Shown here one piece after another: positions 32,543-42,512 of a stretch of 64,000 nucleotides of DNA. Source of the DNA: Geodermatophilus sp. DSM 45219 (lineage in GTDB: Bacteria > Actinomycetota > Actinomycetes > Mycobacteriales > Geodermatophilaceae); contig NZ_FNIQ01000004.1 in NCBI RefSeq assembly GCF_900104025.1, forward strand, positions 1 to 64,000, read 5' to 3'. The first letter of the stretch is position 1. Each line of letters opens with the position of its first letter. The notes under the pieces were generated by a model, which saw nothing but the letters and a program-made list of their open reading frames with translations, made no database searches and was not told the DNA's origin. Position numbers and translations under genes: made by a program.

Positions 32543-33508
32543 TCAGTGCCAGGGCAGCCGGCTGCGCCCGGCCCAGTACTCCGGCGCGGGCTCCGGGACG
32601 ACGAGGTCCGCGACGTCCGGTCCGACGGCCAGCCCGGTGGCCCGCAGGTTCGACTCGAGCTGCGCCACCGTGACCGCACCGCTCAGCACGACGTCGACCC
32701 ACGGCTGCGCCAGCACCGCGGCGAGGACGACGGCGTCCACCGCGACCCCCAGCTCGCGGGCGGCCCGGGCCAGGCCGGCGGTCGCCGGGGAGCCCGCGGC
32801 GGCCAGGCGCCCGTTGGCCAGCGCCTCCTTGACCACGACCCGCGTGCCGGCGGCGTGCGCCTCCGCCAGCGCGTCACCCGCCGACCGCTCGAGCAGGTTC
32901 CACGTCGTCTGCACGCTGGTGAACAGCGGCCGCCCGTCCACGGTGAGCGCCAGACCCCGGCGGACGGTGTCGGCCTGCGCCGGTCCGGAGGTCGAGAAGC
33001 CCAGCTCCACGCCTCCCGCCCGCACCTCGGCCAGCGCGGCGAGCAGCGCCCGGTCGGTCCACAGCTGGCTGTCGGCCGTGAGCGAGTGGACCTGGTAGAG
33101 CCGCAGCCAGGGGCCGAGCAGGTCGCGGGTCTCCGCCCACTGGCGCTCGAACGCCGCGCGGCTGTGCTCCTTCACCTCGTGCTGCCCGGCGTCGGTCCGC
33201 CACCCGGCGGTGTACCGGTAGCCCCACTTGCTCGCCACGAACGGCTCGGCGCCCGAGCCGCGCAGCCAGGAGGCCAGGAACTGCTCGGCCCGCCCGTAGG
33301 ACCGGGCGGTGTCGACGTAGCCGATCCCGGCGGCGGTGGCCGCGTCGAGCAGGGCGTGTGCCCGGGCCTCGAGCGCGGCGGGCGACCGGTCGGCGGGGAG
33401 GTCGGCGTCCCGGCCCAGCGTGATGTAGCCGGGGCGGCCGACGGCGGCCAGGCCCAGCCCGAGCTGCGCGGTCCCGGACCGGCTGCGCGGCGACGACGGC
33501 AGCGGCAT
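32543..33508 (-). CDS. Aldo/keto reductase
   Basis: 321-residue (alpha/beta)8 NADPH oxidoreductase. The catalytic tetrad is visible: Asp and Tyr in YVDTARSYGRAEQFLASWL, Lys in EPFVASKWGYRY, His in RLYQVHSLTADSQLW. Cofactor-end strand VDVVLSGAVTVAQLESNLRA matches the I-P-G-A/S-x-x-x-x-x-x-x-x-N motif, with SGAV in place of IPGA. ATG 33508 has GGGAGG upstream. Convergent with the K channel gene (15-base gap) and divergent from the small P/A-rich gene. Substrate unknown. Confidence 0.9.
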   Translation of the reverse strand: MPLPSSPRSRSGTAQLGLGLAAVGRPGYITLGRDADLPADRSPAALEARAHALLDAATAAGIGYVDTARSYGRAEQFLASWLRGSGAEPFVASKWGYRYTAGWRTDAGQHEVKEHSRAAFERQWAETRDLLGPWLRLYQVHSLTADSQLWTDRALLAALAEVRAGGVELGFSTSGPAQADTVRRGLALTVDGRPLFTSVQTTWNLLERSAGDALAEAHAAGTRVVVKEALANGRLAAAGSPATAGLARAARELGVAVDAVVLAAVLAQPWVDVVLSGAVTVAQLESNLRATGLAVGPDVADLVVPEPAPEYWAGRSRLPWH

Positions 33509-33656
33509 GGTCGTCCTCCCGGGGGCGGTGCTCGGCTCCCGGCGGACGCTAGCGGAGACGCGAGCGACCGGCTGGCGCAGTGCCTCCCGCGGGAGACCGG
33601 CCGGTGCTTCACTGGGGTGTCCCAGAGGGCCGACCCGCACGGGCGAGGAGCCGTCG

Positions 33657-33827
33657 ATGCACACGCCGACCGCACCGCTGGAACCCTGGACAGTCCCGGC
33701 CGCCGAGCCCTGCGTGGCCGGCGACATCGGCGTCGAGCGCCGGGAGATCGAGTGCGAGCCGGTGGCCGACCCGGCTCCGGCCGCACCGGCGCCCGCACCG
33801 GCGCCGGCCGCACCCGTCCCGGCGTGA
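33657..33827 (+). CDS. Small Pro/Ala-rich protein, coupled to the next gene
   Basis: 56 residues. The first 38 are mixed (MHTPTAPLEPWTVPAAEPCV-AGDIGVERREIECEPV), the last 18 are alternating Pro/Ala. ATG 33657 has GAGGAG seven bases upstream, and the TGA overlaps the GTG of the following gene (GTGA at 33824-33827), which supports real translation. Two Cys residues could bind metal or form a disulfide. No family recognised. Confidence 0.6.
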   Translation: MHTPTAPLEPWTVPAAEPCVAGDIGVERREIECEPVADPAPAAPAPAPAPAAPVPA

Positions 33828-34540
33828 CCCTCCCGGCCGACCCCGCCGCGGAGCCGCCGGCGCTGGTGCCGGGGGAGCTGCGGGGCTACCGGCGGTTCCG
33901 CCTGGCCGAGGACGGCCTGCGCCCGCCGGTGCACGTCGCCGCCGGCCCGTGGGACTGGCCGGTCGAGCGGGCCCGCTGCGCGGTGGACGACGCGCACGTG
34001 CCGCCCGCGCGGGGCTGCGGCTGCGGCCTCTACGGCTGGTACCACCCCACGTCCACCGGCCTGGGGACCGGCTGGGGGGACGTGACCGCGGTGGTCGCCG
34101 CCCGCGGCCGCATCGTCCTCGGCGACTCCGGCTTCCGGGCCGCCGCGGCGCGCGTCCAGGCCGTCAGCCTGCCGCACCGCGCCCGCCTCGCCCCGCGCCG
34201 GCGTCGCCGGTGGGAGCGGCTGCTGGCCGAGCGGTACCCGGGGGTGCCGGTCTACCGGTCCCGGCGGCGCATGCTGCGCCGGCACCCGCCGCAGGACCTG
34301 TCCGCGCTGGGCATCGCCGTCCGGCCCAGCGCGGCCGCGCGGTACCGCTGGGCCGCCCTGCTGCTGTGGCTCGGCGGCGTCCTGGCGCTGTGCTCGGTGG
34401 CGGTGGTCCCGCGGCCCGTGCTCGTCGGGATCGACTCGGCGCAGTGGCTCGGCGTCCTGGCCGGCTTCGTCCTGTGGCAGGCCGCGCTGGGCTGGCTGGT
34501 GTCCCGGGCGTCCCCGCTGCCCGGTCAGGCGCCGCGGTAG
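33824..34540 (+). CDS. Hypothetical protein with Cys-rich motif and C-terminal membrane segments
   Basis: 238 residues. An N-terminal soluble part contains WPVERARCAVDDAHVPPARG-CGCGLYGWYHP; this Cys...H.(A/P)P...C-x-C-G-(I/L)-Y-(A/G)-(W/H) arrangement recurs in uncharacterised actinobacterial proteins and could form a metal site. A basic middle ([19 protein letters not shown]) precedes two hydrophobic segments near 178-195 and 205-225. Start GTG 33824 overlaps the small upstream gene. The 3' end overlaps the convergent VOC gene by 16 bases. Confidence 0.65.
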   Translation: MTLPADPAAEPPALVPGELRGYRRFRLAEDGLRPPVHVAAGPWDWPVERARCAVDDAHVPPARGCGCGLYGWYHPTSTGLGTGWGDVTAVVAARGRIVLGDSGFRAAAARVQAVSLPHRARLAPRRRRRWERLLAERYPGVPVYRSRRRMLRRHPPQDLSALGIAVRPSAAARYRWAALLLWLGGVLALCSVAVVPRPVLVGIDSAQWLGVLAGFVLWQAALGWLVSRASPLPGQAPR

Positions 34541-34938
34541 GTGCCGACCGTCCAGAGGTTGCCGTCGGCGTCGCGGACGCCGAACTCGTGGGAGCCGTAG
34601 TCGGTGTCGTGCAGCTCCTGCAGCACCTCGACCCCGGGCAGGCCGCGGACGCGCTCCCAGGCGGCGTCGACGGTGGCCGGCTCGGCCGCGACCACGTAGA
34701 CGCCCTGGGGTCCGAGGGCGCCCCAGTCGCCGGGCTTGCCGCGGCTGCCGAACATGACGCCGCCGCCGTCCGGCCAGCGGGCCTCGGCGTGCGCGACGGT
34801 GCCGTCCTCGTCGCGGTAGCAGGCGGTCACGGCGAAGCCGAGCCCCTCGGTGAGGAAGCGGATGCCGGCGTCGACGTCGGTGAAGCCGACGCTCGGCCAG
34901 ACGGTGGGCGCGGGGGTGGTGGTCGTCGGTGGAGTCAT
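34525..34938 (-). CDS. VOC-superfamily (glyoxalase/bleomycin-resistance-like) protein
   Basis: 137 residues with the paired beta-alpha-beta-beta-beta modules of VOC proteins: WPSVGFTDVDAGIRFLTEGL-GFAV at the start and HDTDYGSHEFGVRDADGNLW-TVGTYRGA at the end, the latter containing the D-P/A-x-G-N-x-W metal-site strand. Metal-ligand positions are only partly evident. Co-directional with the AraC regulator upstream, whose stop overlaps this ATG (ATGA). Function, perhaps resistance or isomerase, cannot be fixed. The stop lies inside the convergent gene. Confidence 0.85.
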   Translation of the reverse strand: MTPPTTTTPAPTVWPSVGFTDVDAGIRFLTEGLGFAVTACYRDEDGTVAHAEARWPDGGGVMFGSRGKPGDWGALGPQGVYVVAAEPATVDAAWERVRGLPGVEVLQELHDTDYGSHEFGVRDADGNLWTVGTYRGA

Positions 34939-35804
34939 GACCCGGAGCCTCCCGCGGCTGCGGCGTCGGTGTCTTGGACGAACGGGAGCTCCTCGCGCAG
35001 CCAGGTGCCGATGCTGCACCCGGCCAGCGCCCGCCACTCCCGGGCCAGGTGCGGCTGGTCGGCGTAGCCGCACCGGGTGGCGACCTCGGCCAGCGGCGGG
35101 CGGCCCGGGTCGACCAGCATCCTGCGCGTGGCCTCGAAGCGGGCGATCCGGGCGGCCTGCTTCGGCGTGACCCCGGTCGCCAGCCGGAACCGCTCGGCGA
35201 GGTGCCGCCGGCTCCAGCCGACGTGCGCGGCCAGCTCCTCGACCCGGCAGCGGCCGGCGCTGCCGTGCACCAGCCGCCAGGCCTCGCGCACCTCGGGCGG
35301 GACGGGGACGACGGGGCCGGAGAGCCGGTCGACCAGCGCGGCGTCGAGCCGGGCGAACCGCTCCGCCCACCCGTCGGCCGCTACCAGGTCGTCGACGAGC
35401 CGGTCCGCGGCCCGGCCGAGGAGGTCGGCCAGGTCGACGGTGCGCCCGGCGAGCTCGACCGCGGGCACCCCGAGGAGGGCCTGGGCCCCCACCGGGGTGA
35501 GGGCGTACTGCAGGCCCTCCTGCGGGCGGCCGGCGTCGATGAGGGCCGGCCGGGTGTGCAGGCCGCCGACGACGGCGTGCGCGGCCACCGCGGGCCCCGG
35601 TCCGGTGACCCGCAGCGGTGCGGCGAGCTCCACGACGAGGGTGAGGTGGGCCGACGGCAGCCCGCGGTGCAGCCCCGTCGGCATCGCGGGGGAGGAGTAG
35701 CCGTGCGCGGCCGCGACGACGGGCCGCAGCGGCGCCTGGAGGACGTGGCGGTGGGCGGGCACGGGCCGGGCCTCCTCCCGTTCGACGGCCGGTGGTGCGG
35801 TCAT
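34935..35804 (-). CDS. AraC-family regulator with DUF6597-like N-terminus
   Basis: 289 residues. The C-terminal AraC domain holds two helix-turn-helices: VEELAAHVGWSRRHLAERFR-LATGVTPKQAARIARFEATR and LAEVATRCGYADQPHLAREW-RALAGCSIGTWLREEL. The N-terminal sensory part (YSSPAMPTGLHRGLPSAHLT-LVVEL) follows the pattern of the DUF6597 regulators that often sit with VOC or EVE genes. ATG 35804 has a weak site; ATG 35855 is less likely. Translationally coupled to the VOC gene, which it probably controls. Confidence 0.87.
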   Translation of the reverse strand: MTAPPAVEREEARPVPAHRHVLQAPLRPVVAAAHGYSSPAMPTGLHRGLPSAHLTLVVELAAPLRVTGPGPAVAAHAVVGGLHTRPALIDAGRPQEGLQYALTPVGAQALLGVPAVELAGRTVDLADLLGRAADRLVDDLVAADGWAERFARLDAALVDRLSGPVVPVPPEVREAWRLVHGSAGRCRVEELAAHVGWSRRHLAERFRLATGVTPKQAARIARFEATRRMLVDPGRPPLAEVATRCGYADQPHLAREWRALAGCSIGTWLREELPFVQDTDAAAAGGSGS

Positions 35805-35873
35805 CCTGCCGCGCCGGCCGCACGCCGCGAGGTGCCTCCCGCGCGCGAGAGGCACCTCGCGGGCTGCTGCCCG

Positions 35874-36524
35874 TCACGGGGTCGGGGGCGCCGGGGAGCC
35901 GATCCGGCTGCGGAGCGCCATGAGCAGGGCCGGCCAGCCCAGGGCCAGGCCCGCCCCGAGCAGGGCTCCCGCGACGGTGTCGCTGAACCAATGCGCCCGG
36001 AGGTAGACCCGCGAGAGCGCCATGAAGGCCGCGAACGCCACCGCGCGCACCTCCCAGCGCCAGCGGCTCGCTCCCGGCCGGGCGAGGACCAGCACGAGAC
36101 CGACCGCGGTCACCGCGCCGGCGATCGCGTGCCCCGACGGGAACGCCGCGGCGGAGGTCTCGATCAGGCTGCCGGGCGGTCGGTCCCGGCCGTAGGCCGC
36201 CTTGACCGGCCCGATCAGCAGCTCGCTGGTCAGCACGGCCAGCGCGAAGGCCGCCAGCCGCAGCCAGTGCCGCCGCCAGGCCAGCAGCGCCATCGCCGCC
36301 ACGCGCAGCGGCCAGTTGACCGCGCCGCTGCCGAGCCAGGACAGCGCGACGGCGACCGCGGTCGTCGGGTCGTTGCGGACGTCGCCGGCGAGGTCCCAGA
36401 CCGCGTCGTCCACCGCCTGCACGGCCGGCCGCGTGGCCGGCAGGGCCACCAGCACGCCGAGGACGACCGCGCCGGCGAGCAGGCTGCCGCTGACGAGCAG
36501 GGCGCGCCGCGAGTCCACGAGCAT
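35874..36524 (-). CDS. PAP2-family membrane phosphatase (last gene of five-gene operon)
   Basis: 216 residues, about six membrane helices. All three PAP2 motifs are intact: KAAYGRDRP (K-x6-R-P), FPSGHA (P-S-G-H) and SRVYLRAHWFSD (S-R-x5-H-x3-D). Such enzymes remove phosphate from membrane lipids, for example phosphatidate or undecaprenyl pyrophosphate, on the outer face. The start shares one base with the upstream stop (TGATG at 36522-36526). With another PAP2 just upstream and a PAP2-kinase fusion at the head of the operon, this appears to be the catalytically complete phosphatase of the set. Confidence 0.9.
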   Translation of the reverse strand: MLVDSRRALLVSGSLLAGAVVLGVLVALPATRPAVQAVDDAVWDLAGDVRNDPTTAVAVALSWLGSGAVNWPLRVAAMALLAWRRHWLRLAAFALAVLTSELLIGPVKAAYGRDRPPGSLIETSAAAFPSGHAIAGAVTAVGLVLVLARPGASRWRWEVRAVAFAAFMALSRVYLRAHWFSDTVAGALLGAGLALGWPALLMALRSRIGSPAPPTP

Positions 36525-37147
36525 CAGGCGGGCCGCCCGATCAGCAGCCGCACGCACCCGGCGACCGCGAGCCCCAGACCCGCCCCGCCCACGACGTCCA
36601 GCGGCAGGTGGGCGCCGACGTGCACGCGGGCCAGGCACACGGCCAGGGCGAGCGCGACGCACACGAGCCGGCCGCGGGTACCCAGCCACGGCCAGGCCAG
36701 CGCCACCAGCGCGACCGCCACCGCGGCGTGCCCGGAGACGAAGCCACGGCCCTGCGCCTCGGCACCGCGGACGACCACGTCGGCGAGCAACCCGTCCGGT
36801 CGCCCCCGGACGACGAGGTCCTTGACCCCCTTCGCCGCCAGGTAGGTGCCGACCCCGGCGAGGAGGATCCCGGCGGCCAGCCGCCAGCGGCGCAGTCCGG
36901 CGGCGAGCACCGCGGCGGCCGGCACCACCAGCAGGTTGCCCAGCTGCATGGCCGGCCAGACCAGCCAGAACGGCAGCACGGTCGGGTCGTTGAGCACCCG
37001 GAAGACCGCGGTCTCGGCGGCGCCGACCCCGGCGCGCTCGACGGGGAGGGCCGCCAGCACGAGCAGCACGGCGCCGGCGGCGGCCAGGGCCAGGTCGGCC
37101 CAGCTCCGCAGCCCGCCGTGTGGCGCACGCACCGCCGGTGTCGTCAC
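36524..37147 (-). CDS. PAP2-family membrane phosphatase, variant motif 2
   Basis: 207 residues, polytopic. PAP2 motifs: KGVKDLVVRGRP (K-x-x-x-x-x-x-x-R-P-like), VSGHAAV in place of PSGHA, and ARVHVGAHLPLDVVGG for motif 3. The two catalytic His are retained, so activity is plausible. It starts inside the stop of the flippase-like gene (GTGA) and its own stop shares a base with the next PAP2 gene. Fourth of five overlapping genes. Confidence 0.87.
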   Translation of the reverse strand: MTTPAVRAPHGGLRSWADLALAAAGAVLLVLAALPVERAGVGAAETAVFRVLNDPTVLPFWLVWPAMQLGNLLVVPAAAVLAAGLRRWRLAAGILLAGVGTYLAAKGVKDLVVRGRPDGLLADVVVRGAEAQGRGFVSGHAAVAVALVALAWPWLGTRGRLVCVALALAVCLARVHVGAHLPLDVVGGAGLGLAVAGCVRLLIGRPA

Positions 37148-38226
37148 ACCGTCTCCGGGACCAGCTCCGTGCGCGGCGCGGAGTTCGGCGTGCGCCGCCA
37201 CGACCTGTTCCGCCGCCAGAACACGTAGGTGGCCAGGCCGAGCGGGATCGGCAGGACGTAGGTCAGCGCGCGGTGGACCAGGACCGCCGCGGCGACCGAG
37301 GCCCGGGCGCCGCCGGCCGCGGCCAACCCGGTGATCAGGGCCAGCTCGACCACGCCGAGCCCACCCGGGGTGAACGGGACGGCGGTCAGCAGCCGGGCGA
37401 AGGCGAACACGGCCAGCGCCTCGGTCCAGCTCACCTCGCTGCCGTCCACCCCGACGGACCGCAGCGCGAGCAGCAGGACGAGGAACAGCGACAGGTGGCT
37501 GACGACGGTGGCCAGCGTGATCCAGTGCCAGCGGGCGTGCAGCAGCAGCGCCGTCCGGTCGCGGAACCGGCTCGTGGCCAGGTCCCAGCCGTGTACCGGC
37601 GGGCGGTGCAGCAGGCGCAGCAGCGCCGAGGCGACCCGGCCGGCGGCCGCCCCGATCCGGGCGGCGGTCTCCCGGCTGCGCAGCAGCAGCCCGAGGACCA
37701 CGACGGCGGCGGCGAGCCCGGCCACGCCGGCCAGCCCGGCGGCCAGGCGCCCGGTGGTCGGCGGGGCGGAGAAGGCCAGCAGGGTCAGCGCGAGCACCGG
37801 CGTCCCCAGCTTGACGAAGTTGTTCCACAGCCCGGAGACGAGCAGGGACACCGAGGTGCGCGACCGGGAGAACCCCCACGAGGAGTTCATCGCGTAGGTC
37901 AACCCCAGGGCCAGGGCCGCCCCGCCGACCACGGTGTTGGAGACCGCCGTGGTGGTCTGGCTGGACACGGTGGCCTGCCGCAGGCTCAGCCCCGGCATCG
38001 TCGCGACCATCACGAACTGGTAGGTGGCGAGGTTCCAGGCGGCGGCCAGCAGGAGGACGGCGACCTCGACGGTCGTCATGCCGCGGACCGCGGCCCAGAC
38101 GTCGGACAGGCTGGTGAACTGCGGCAGGAACCAGGCGAAGACGGCGACGAGGAGCGCGACCGACAGCAGCGGTCCCAGTGCCCGGCGCCACCACGGCCGG
38201 CGGAGCCGCTGTCCGGTGGCGGTCAC
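37144..38226 (-). CDS. Flippase-like membrane protein (LPG synthase TM region / UPF0104)
   Basis: 360 residues, about eight membrane helices, matching the transmembrane half of MprF/AglD-type proteins (lysylphosphatidylglycerol synthase TM region). Family strings include SNTVVGGAALALGLTYAMNS (G-G-A/G-x-x-x-x-x-x-x-x-x-x-x-G) and RLLTAVPFTPGGLGVVELAL (the conserved P-x-x-P-G-G-L-G-x-x-E). No aminoacyltransferase domain is attached, so a lipid- or polyprenol-handling role is more likely than lysylation. GTG overlaps the lipoprotein stop and its TGA overlaps the next GTG. Confidence 0.9.
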   Translation of the reverse strand: MTATGQRLRRPWWRRALGPLLSVALLVAVFAWFLPQFTSLSDVWAAVRGMTTVEVAVLLLAAAWNLATYQFVMVATMPGLSLRQATVSSQTTTAVSNTVVGGAALALGLTYAMNSSWGFSRSRTSVSLLVSGLWNNFVKLGTPVLALTLLAFSAPPTTGRLAAGLAGVAGLAAAVVVLGLLLRSRETAARIGAAAGRVASALLRLLHRPPVHGWDLATSRFRDRTALLLHARWHWITLATVVSHLSLFLVLLLALRSVGVDGSEVSWTEALAVFAFARLLTAVPFTPGGLGVVELALITGLAAAGGARASVAAAVLVHRALTYVLPIPLGLATYVFWRRNRSWRRTPNSAPRTELVPETV

Positions 38227-38812
38227 GGCCCGCCCTCCACCGCCGGGGCGTCGAGGTGCAGCCGGCCGCCGCTGGTCACGTGCACGTGGTCGGCCACGTC
38301 CGCCCGGCTCACCACGTCGATGCTCTCGGTGGCCACGGCCAGCGGCTCGGCGCGGTAGTCGCCGGAGAGCCGGAACGCCATGGAGAGGCACCCGCCGTCG
38401 AAGACGTAGAACCGGGTGCCGACGTACTCGGGACGGACCTGGGTCACCCGCTCCAGGCGGCGCAGGCCGTCCCGGTCGCTCGGGATCTCGGTCGCCCCCC
38501 GGGTGTCGCAGGACGCGGTGAGCCGCGTCTCGATGGCCCGGACGCCGTCCCGGTCCGAGCCCAGCCAGAACCCGCCCGACCCGTTGCGGACCTCGACGCC
38601 GGACAGACGCCAGCCCAGCGGGACGGCGTCCAGGCACGGCACCCACGAGGCGGTGGGCACCGACTGCGCCATGAGGACCACCCCGCTGGCGGGGCCGCCG
38701 TCGTCCCCGGCCCGGCAGGCCAGCTCGGAGCCGCCCACGGAGACCGGCAGGGCGCACCCGGCCAGCAGGGCGGCTCCGAGGGCCGCCGTCGCGGGGGACC
38801 GCCACCGGCTCC

Positions 38813-38816
<4 letters not shown>
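38223..38816 (-). CDS. Predicted lipoprotein, unknown function
   Basis: 197 residues. The N-terminus RSRWRSPATAALGAALLAGC is a lipoprotein signal peptide with lipobox LLAGC (Cys20), so the mature protein should be anchored outside the membrane. The remainder contains several Cys (CRAGDD, PCLDAVPL, ASCDTRG, GGCLSMAF) that may pair, and no recognised domain. It overlaps the kinase stop and the flippase start (GTGA both ends), so it belongs to the five-gene membrane operon. Confidence 0.75.
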
Positions 38817-40531
<1,715 letters not shown>

Positions 40532-40635
40532 ACCGGCGAACGGTGCTCCCGGAGGCGGGTCCTGACCATCCCCTTTGGTCCCTGTTGCCGACTACGGTGC
40601 GCGGAGGTCCACCCCGGCGTGGGGGAGGAGGCGCC

Positions 40636-41553
40636 GTGCGACCTCGCCGCGCCCGGCTCGCCGGCGTCCTGGCGGTCCTGCTCGGCACGCTGGTGCTGGC
40701 CTGTGGCGGCCCGGCGGCGCCCCCCGCCCCGGCGACGGGGCCGCCGGTCGAGGTCGTGCGGATCGCGTCCTACGACTTCCGGGAGAACCAGATCCTGGCC
40801 GAGGTGTACGCCGAGGCCGCCCGTCGCGCGGGCCTGCCCGTCGAGGTCGACCACGGCATCGGCACCCGGGAGGTGGTCGCGCCGGCGCTGCAGCAGGGCG
40901 TGGTCTCCGCCGTCATCGACTACCTGGGGACGGCGCTGGCGTTCGCCCGTCCGCAGAGCACACCCGGGGGGCGCTCACCGGGGGAGCTGCACGCCGCCCT
41001 GCGGCTCACCCTGGGGCCGCACGGCGTGGCGGTGCTCCGCGCCGCCCCGGCCGAGGACCAGAACGGCTTCGCCGTCGCCGCCTCCTTCGCCGAGCGGCAC
41101 GGCGTGCGGCGGTTGTCGGACCTCGTCCCGCTCGCGCCGGAGCTGCGCTTCGGGGGTCCCCCCGAGTGCCCCGAGCGGCCGTTCTGCCTGCAGGGACTGC
41201 GCGAGGTCTACGGCCTGGAGTTCGGCGAGGTGGCGGCGATGCCCTCGCGGGCGGCGACCGTGGAGGCGCTGGTCTCCGGTCAGATCGACGTCGGCCTGCT
41301 GGAGACCACCGACGCCCGGCTGGCGGTCGCCCCGGTCGTGCTGCTGGCCGACGACCGGGCGCTGCAGCCGAGCGAGAACGTCGTGCCCCTGGTGCGCACC
41401 GACGTCCTGGAGCGCTGGGACGGCCTGCGGACGGCGTTCGACGCGCTCAGCGCCCGGCTGACCACCGACGACCTCGTGCAGCTCAACCGGGCCGTGGAGC
41501 TCGACGGCCTGACCCCCGCCGAGGCCGCCGCACGGTGGTGGGACGGCGGCTGA
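40636..41553 (+). CDS. OpuAC-like substrate-binding lipoprotein
   Basis: 305 residues. Signal peptide with lipobox LVLACGG, then VVRIASYDFRENQILAEVYA-EAARRAGLPVEV, the opening of QAT-type (glycine-betaine/choline) binding proteins, with DHGIGTREVVAPALQQGVVS and VIDYLGTALAF matching the R-E-x-x-x-P-A-L-x-x-G-x-x-D-x-x-x-E-Y-x-G stretch; the usual E in PEY is replaced by D (VIDYLG). No permease or ATPase of such a system is nearby, so it is an orphan or a sensor. GTG 40636 after GGAGGAGG. Divergent from the PAP2-kinase operon. Confidence 0.8.
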   Translation: MRPRRARLAGVLAVLLGTLVLACGGPAAPPAPATGPPVEVVRIASYDFRENQILAEVYAEAARRAGLPVEVDHGIGTREVVAPALQQGVVSAVIDYLGTALAFARPQSTPGGRSPGELHAALRLTLGPHGVAVLRAAPAEDQNGFAVAASFAERHGVRRLSDLVPLAPELRFGGPPECPERPFCLQGLREVYGLEFGEVAAMPSRAATVEALVSGQIDVGLLETTDARLAVAPVVLLADDRALQPSENVVPLVRTDVLERWDGLRTAFDALSARLTTDDLVQLNRAVELDGLTPAEAAARWWDGG

Positions 41554-41578
41554 GCGGCCCGGCCGGACCGGACCGCGA

Positions 41579-41614
41579 CGAGGGCGGGCCTCCCGACCGG
41601 GGAGACCGCCCTCG
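41579..41614. terminator. Bidirectional terminator-like hairpin
   Basis: CGAGGGCGG (41579-41587) pairs with CCGCCCTCG (41606-41614); within, CTCCC pairs with GGGAG. It lies in the 79-base gap between convergent opuAC-like and DUF805 genes, the expected position for a shared terminator. No strong T-run, as usual at this GC content. Confidence 0.7.
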
Positions 41615-41632
41615 GGGGTGCTGCCGGGTCGG

Positions 41633-42028
41633 TCAGGACCAGGCGGCCGGCGGCTGCTGCGGCCACGCCGGGCCGCCGACCGGCTGCTCGGGCGAGGGGC
41701 CGAAGCGGTTCGGCCCGGGCTCGCTGCCGAGGCAGGCGAGGACGAGCAGCACGATGCCGCCGAACGGCACCAGGGACAGCAGCATCCACCAGCCGCTGCG
41801 GCCGGTGTCGTGCAGCCGCCGCACGCTGACCGCCAGCGTGGGCACGAGCAGCGCGAGCACCGTCAGCAGGGTGAGCACCGGGATGCCGAGCACGGCGTCG
41901 ACCACCGAGGCGGCCACGTAGACCAGCACCGTGAACAGGGCGAAGTACCAGTACTCCGAGCGGCGGGCCCGGCCGGTGAACCCGGCGTACTGCTGGAAGA
42001 CGCTGCGCACGGCGTTGCCGAAGGTCAT
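41633..42028 (-). CDS. DUF805 membrane protein
   Basis: 131 residues. The DUF805 pattern is clear: AVRSVFQQYAGFTGRARRSE-YWYFALFTVLV, then LAVSVRRLHDTGRSGWWMLL (the R-R-L-H-D-x-G-R-S-G-W motif) and GGIVLLVLACLGSEPGPNRF-GP. Four membrane helices; the C-terminus is Pro/Gln-rich and cytosolic. Role unknown, widespread inner-membrane proteins. ATG 42028 after GGGGGA. Confidence 0.93.
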   Translation of the reverse strand: MTFGNAVRSVFQQYAGFTGRARRSEYWYFALFTVLVYVAASVVDAVLGIPVLTLLTVLALLVPTLAVSVRRLHDTGRSGWWMLLSLVPFGGIVLLVLACLGSEPGPNRFGPSPEQPVGGPAWPQQPPAAWS

Positions 42029-42141
42029 GGATCCCCCGTCGTAGGTGAGGTCGGTCTGCGCGGATCGTCCGCGGCCCCGGCGGCGGCGCGCCAGCGATCC
42101 GGCCGGTGAGCAGCCCGAACGGGGGAGGCGTCGGGAGGTGC

Positions 42142-42198
42142 ACGGTGTGCGCTGGTGCGCGGTTCGGGCGTCCCGTGCTGCGCACCGGCGCACACCGT
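42142..42198. repeat. Long imperfect hairpin upstream of the tRNA-Lys 3' side
   Basis: ACGGTGTGCGCTGGTGCGC (42142-42160) pairs with the 19 bases 42180-42198 at 18 of 19 positions, around a 19-base loop. It lies between the DUF805 gene and the minus-strand tRNA-Lys, downstream of the tRNA, and may end its transcription or be a mobile palindrome. A second G/C-rich hairpin follows near 42200-42240. Confidence 0.55.
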
Positions 42199-42263
42199 CG
42201 GCCGGGCCCCGGAACGGGACAGCGGCCCCGTCCCGGAAGGCAGGAGCCGCTGGTCGGAGTGGG

Positions 42264-42336
<73 letters not shown>

Positions 42337-42512
42337 GTGTCTTCCGGTTGCGCCGGGCGACAGCCGAGAACGATACCAGCGTCCTGCGGCCCGCCGGTGT
42401 GGTGGTCCCGGAGGTCGCACGCCCGTCCCGGTCCTCGTCGACGTGGACACTGGTGGGTCGGTGCAACCAGTCGTCGGGGCCGGCGGCTGCCCACGACGCG
42501 GAGAGGATCGCG

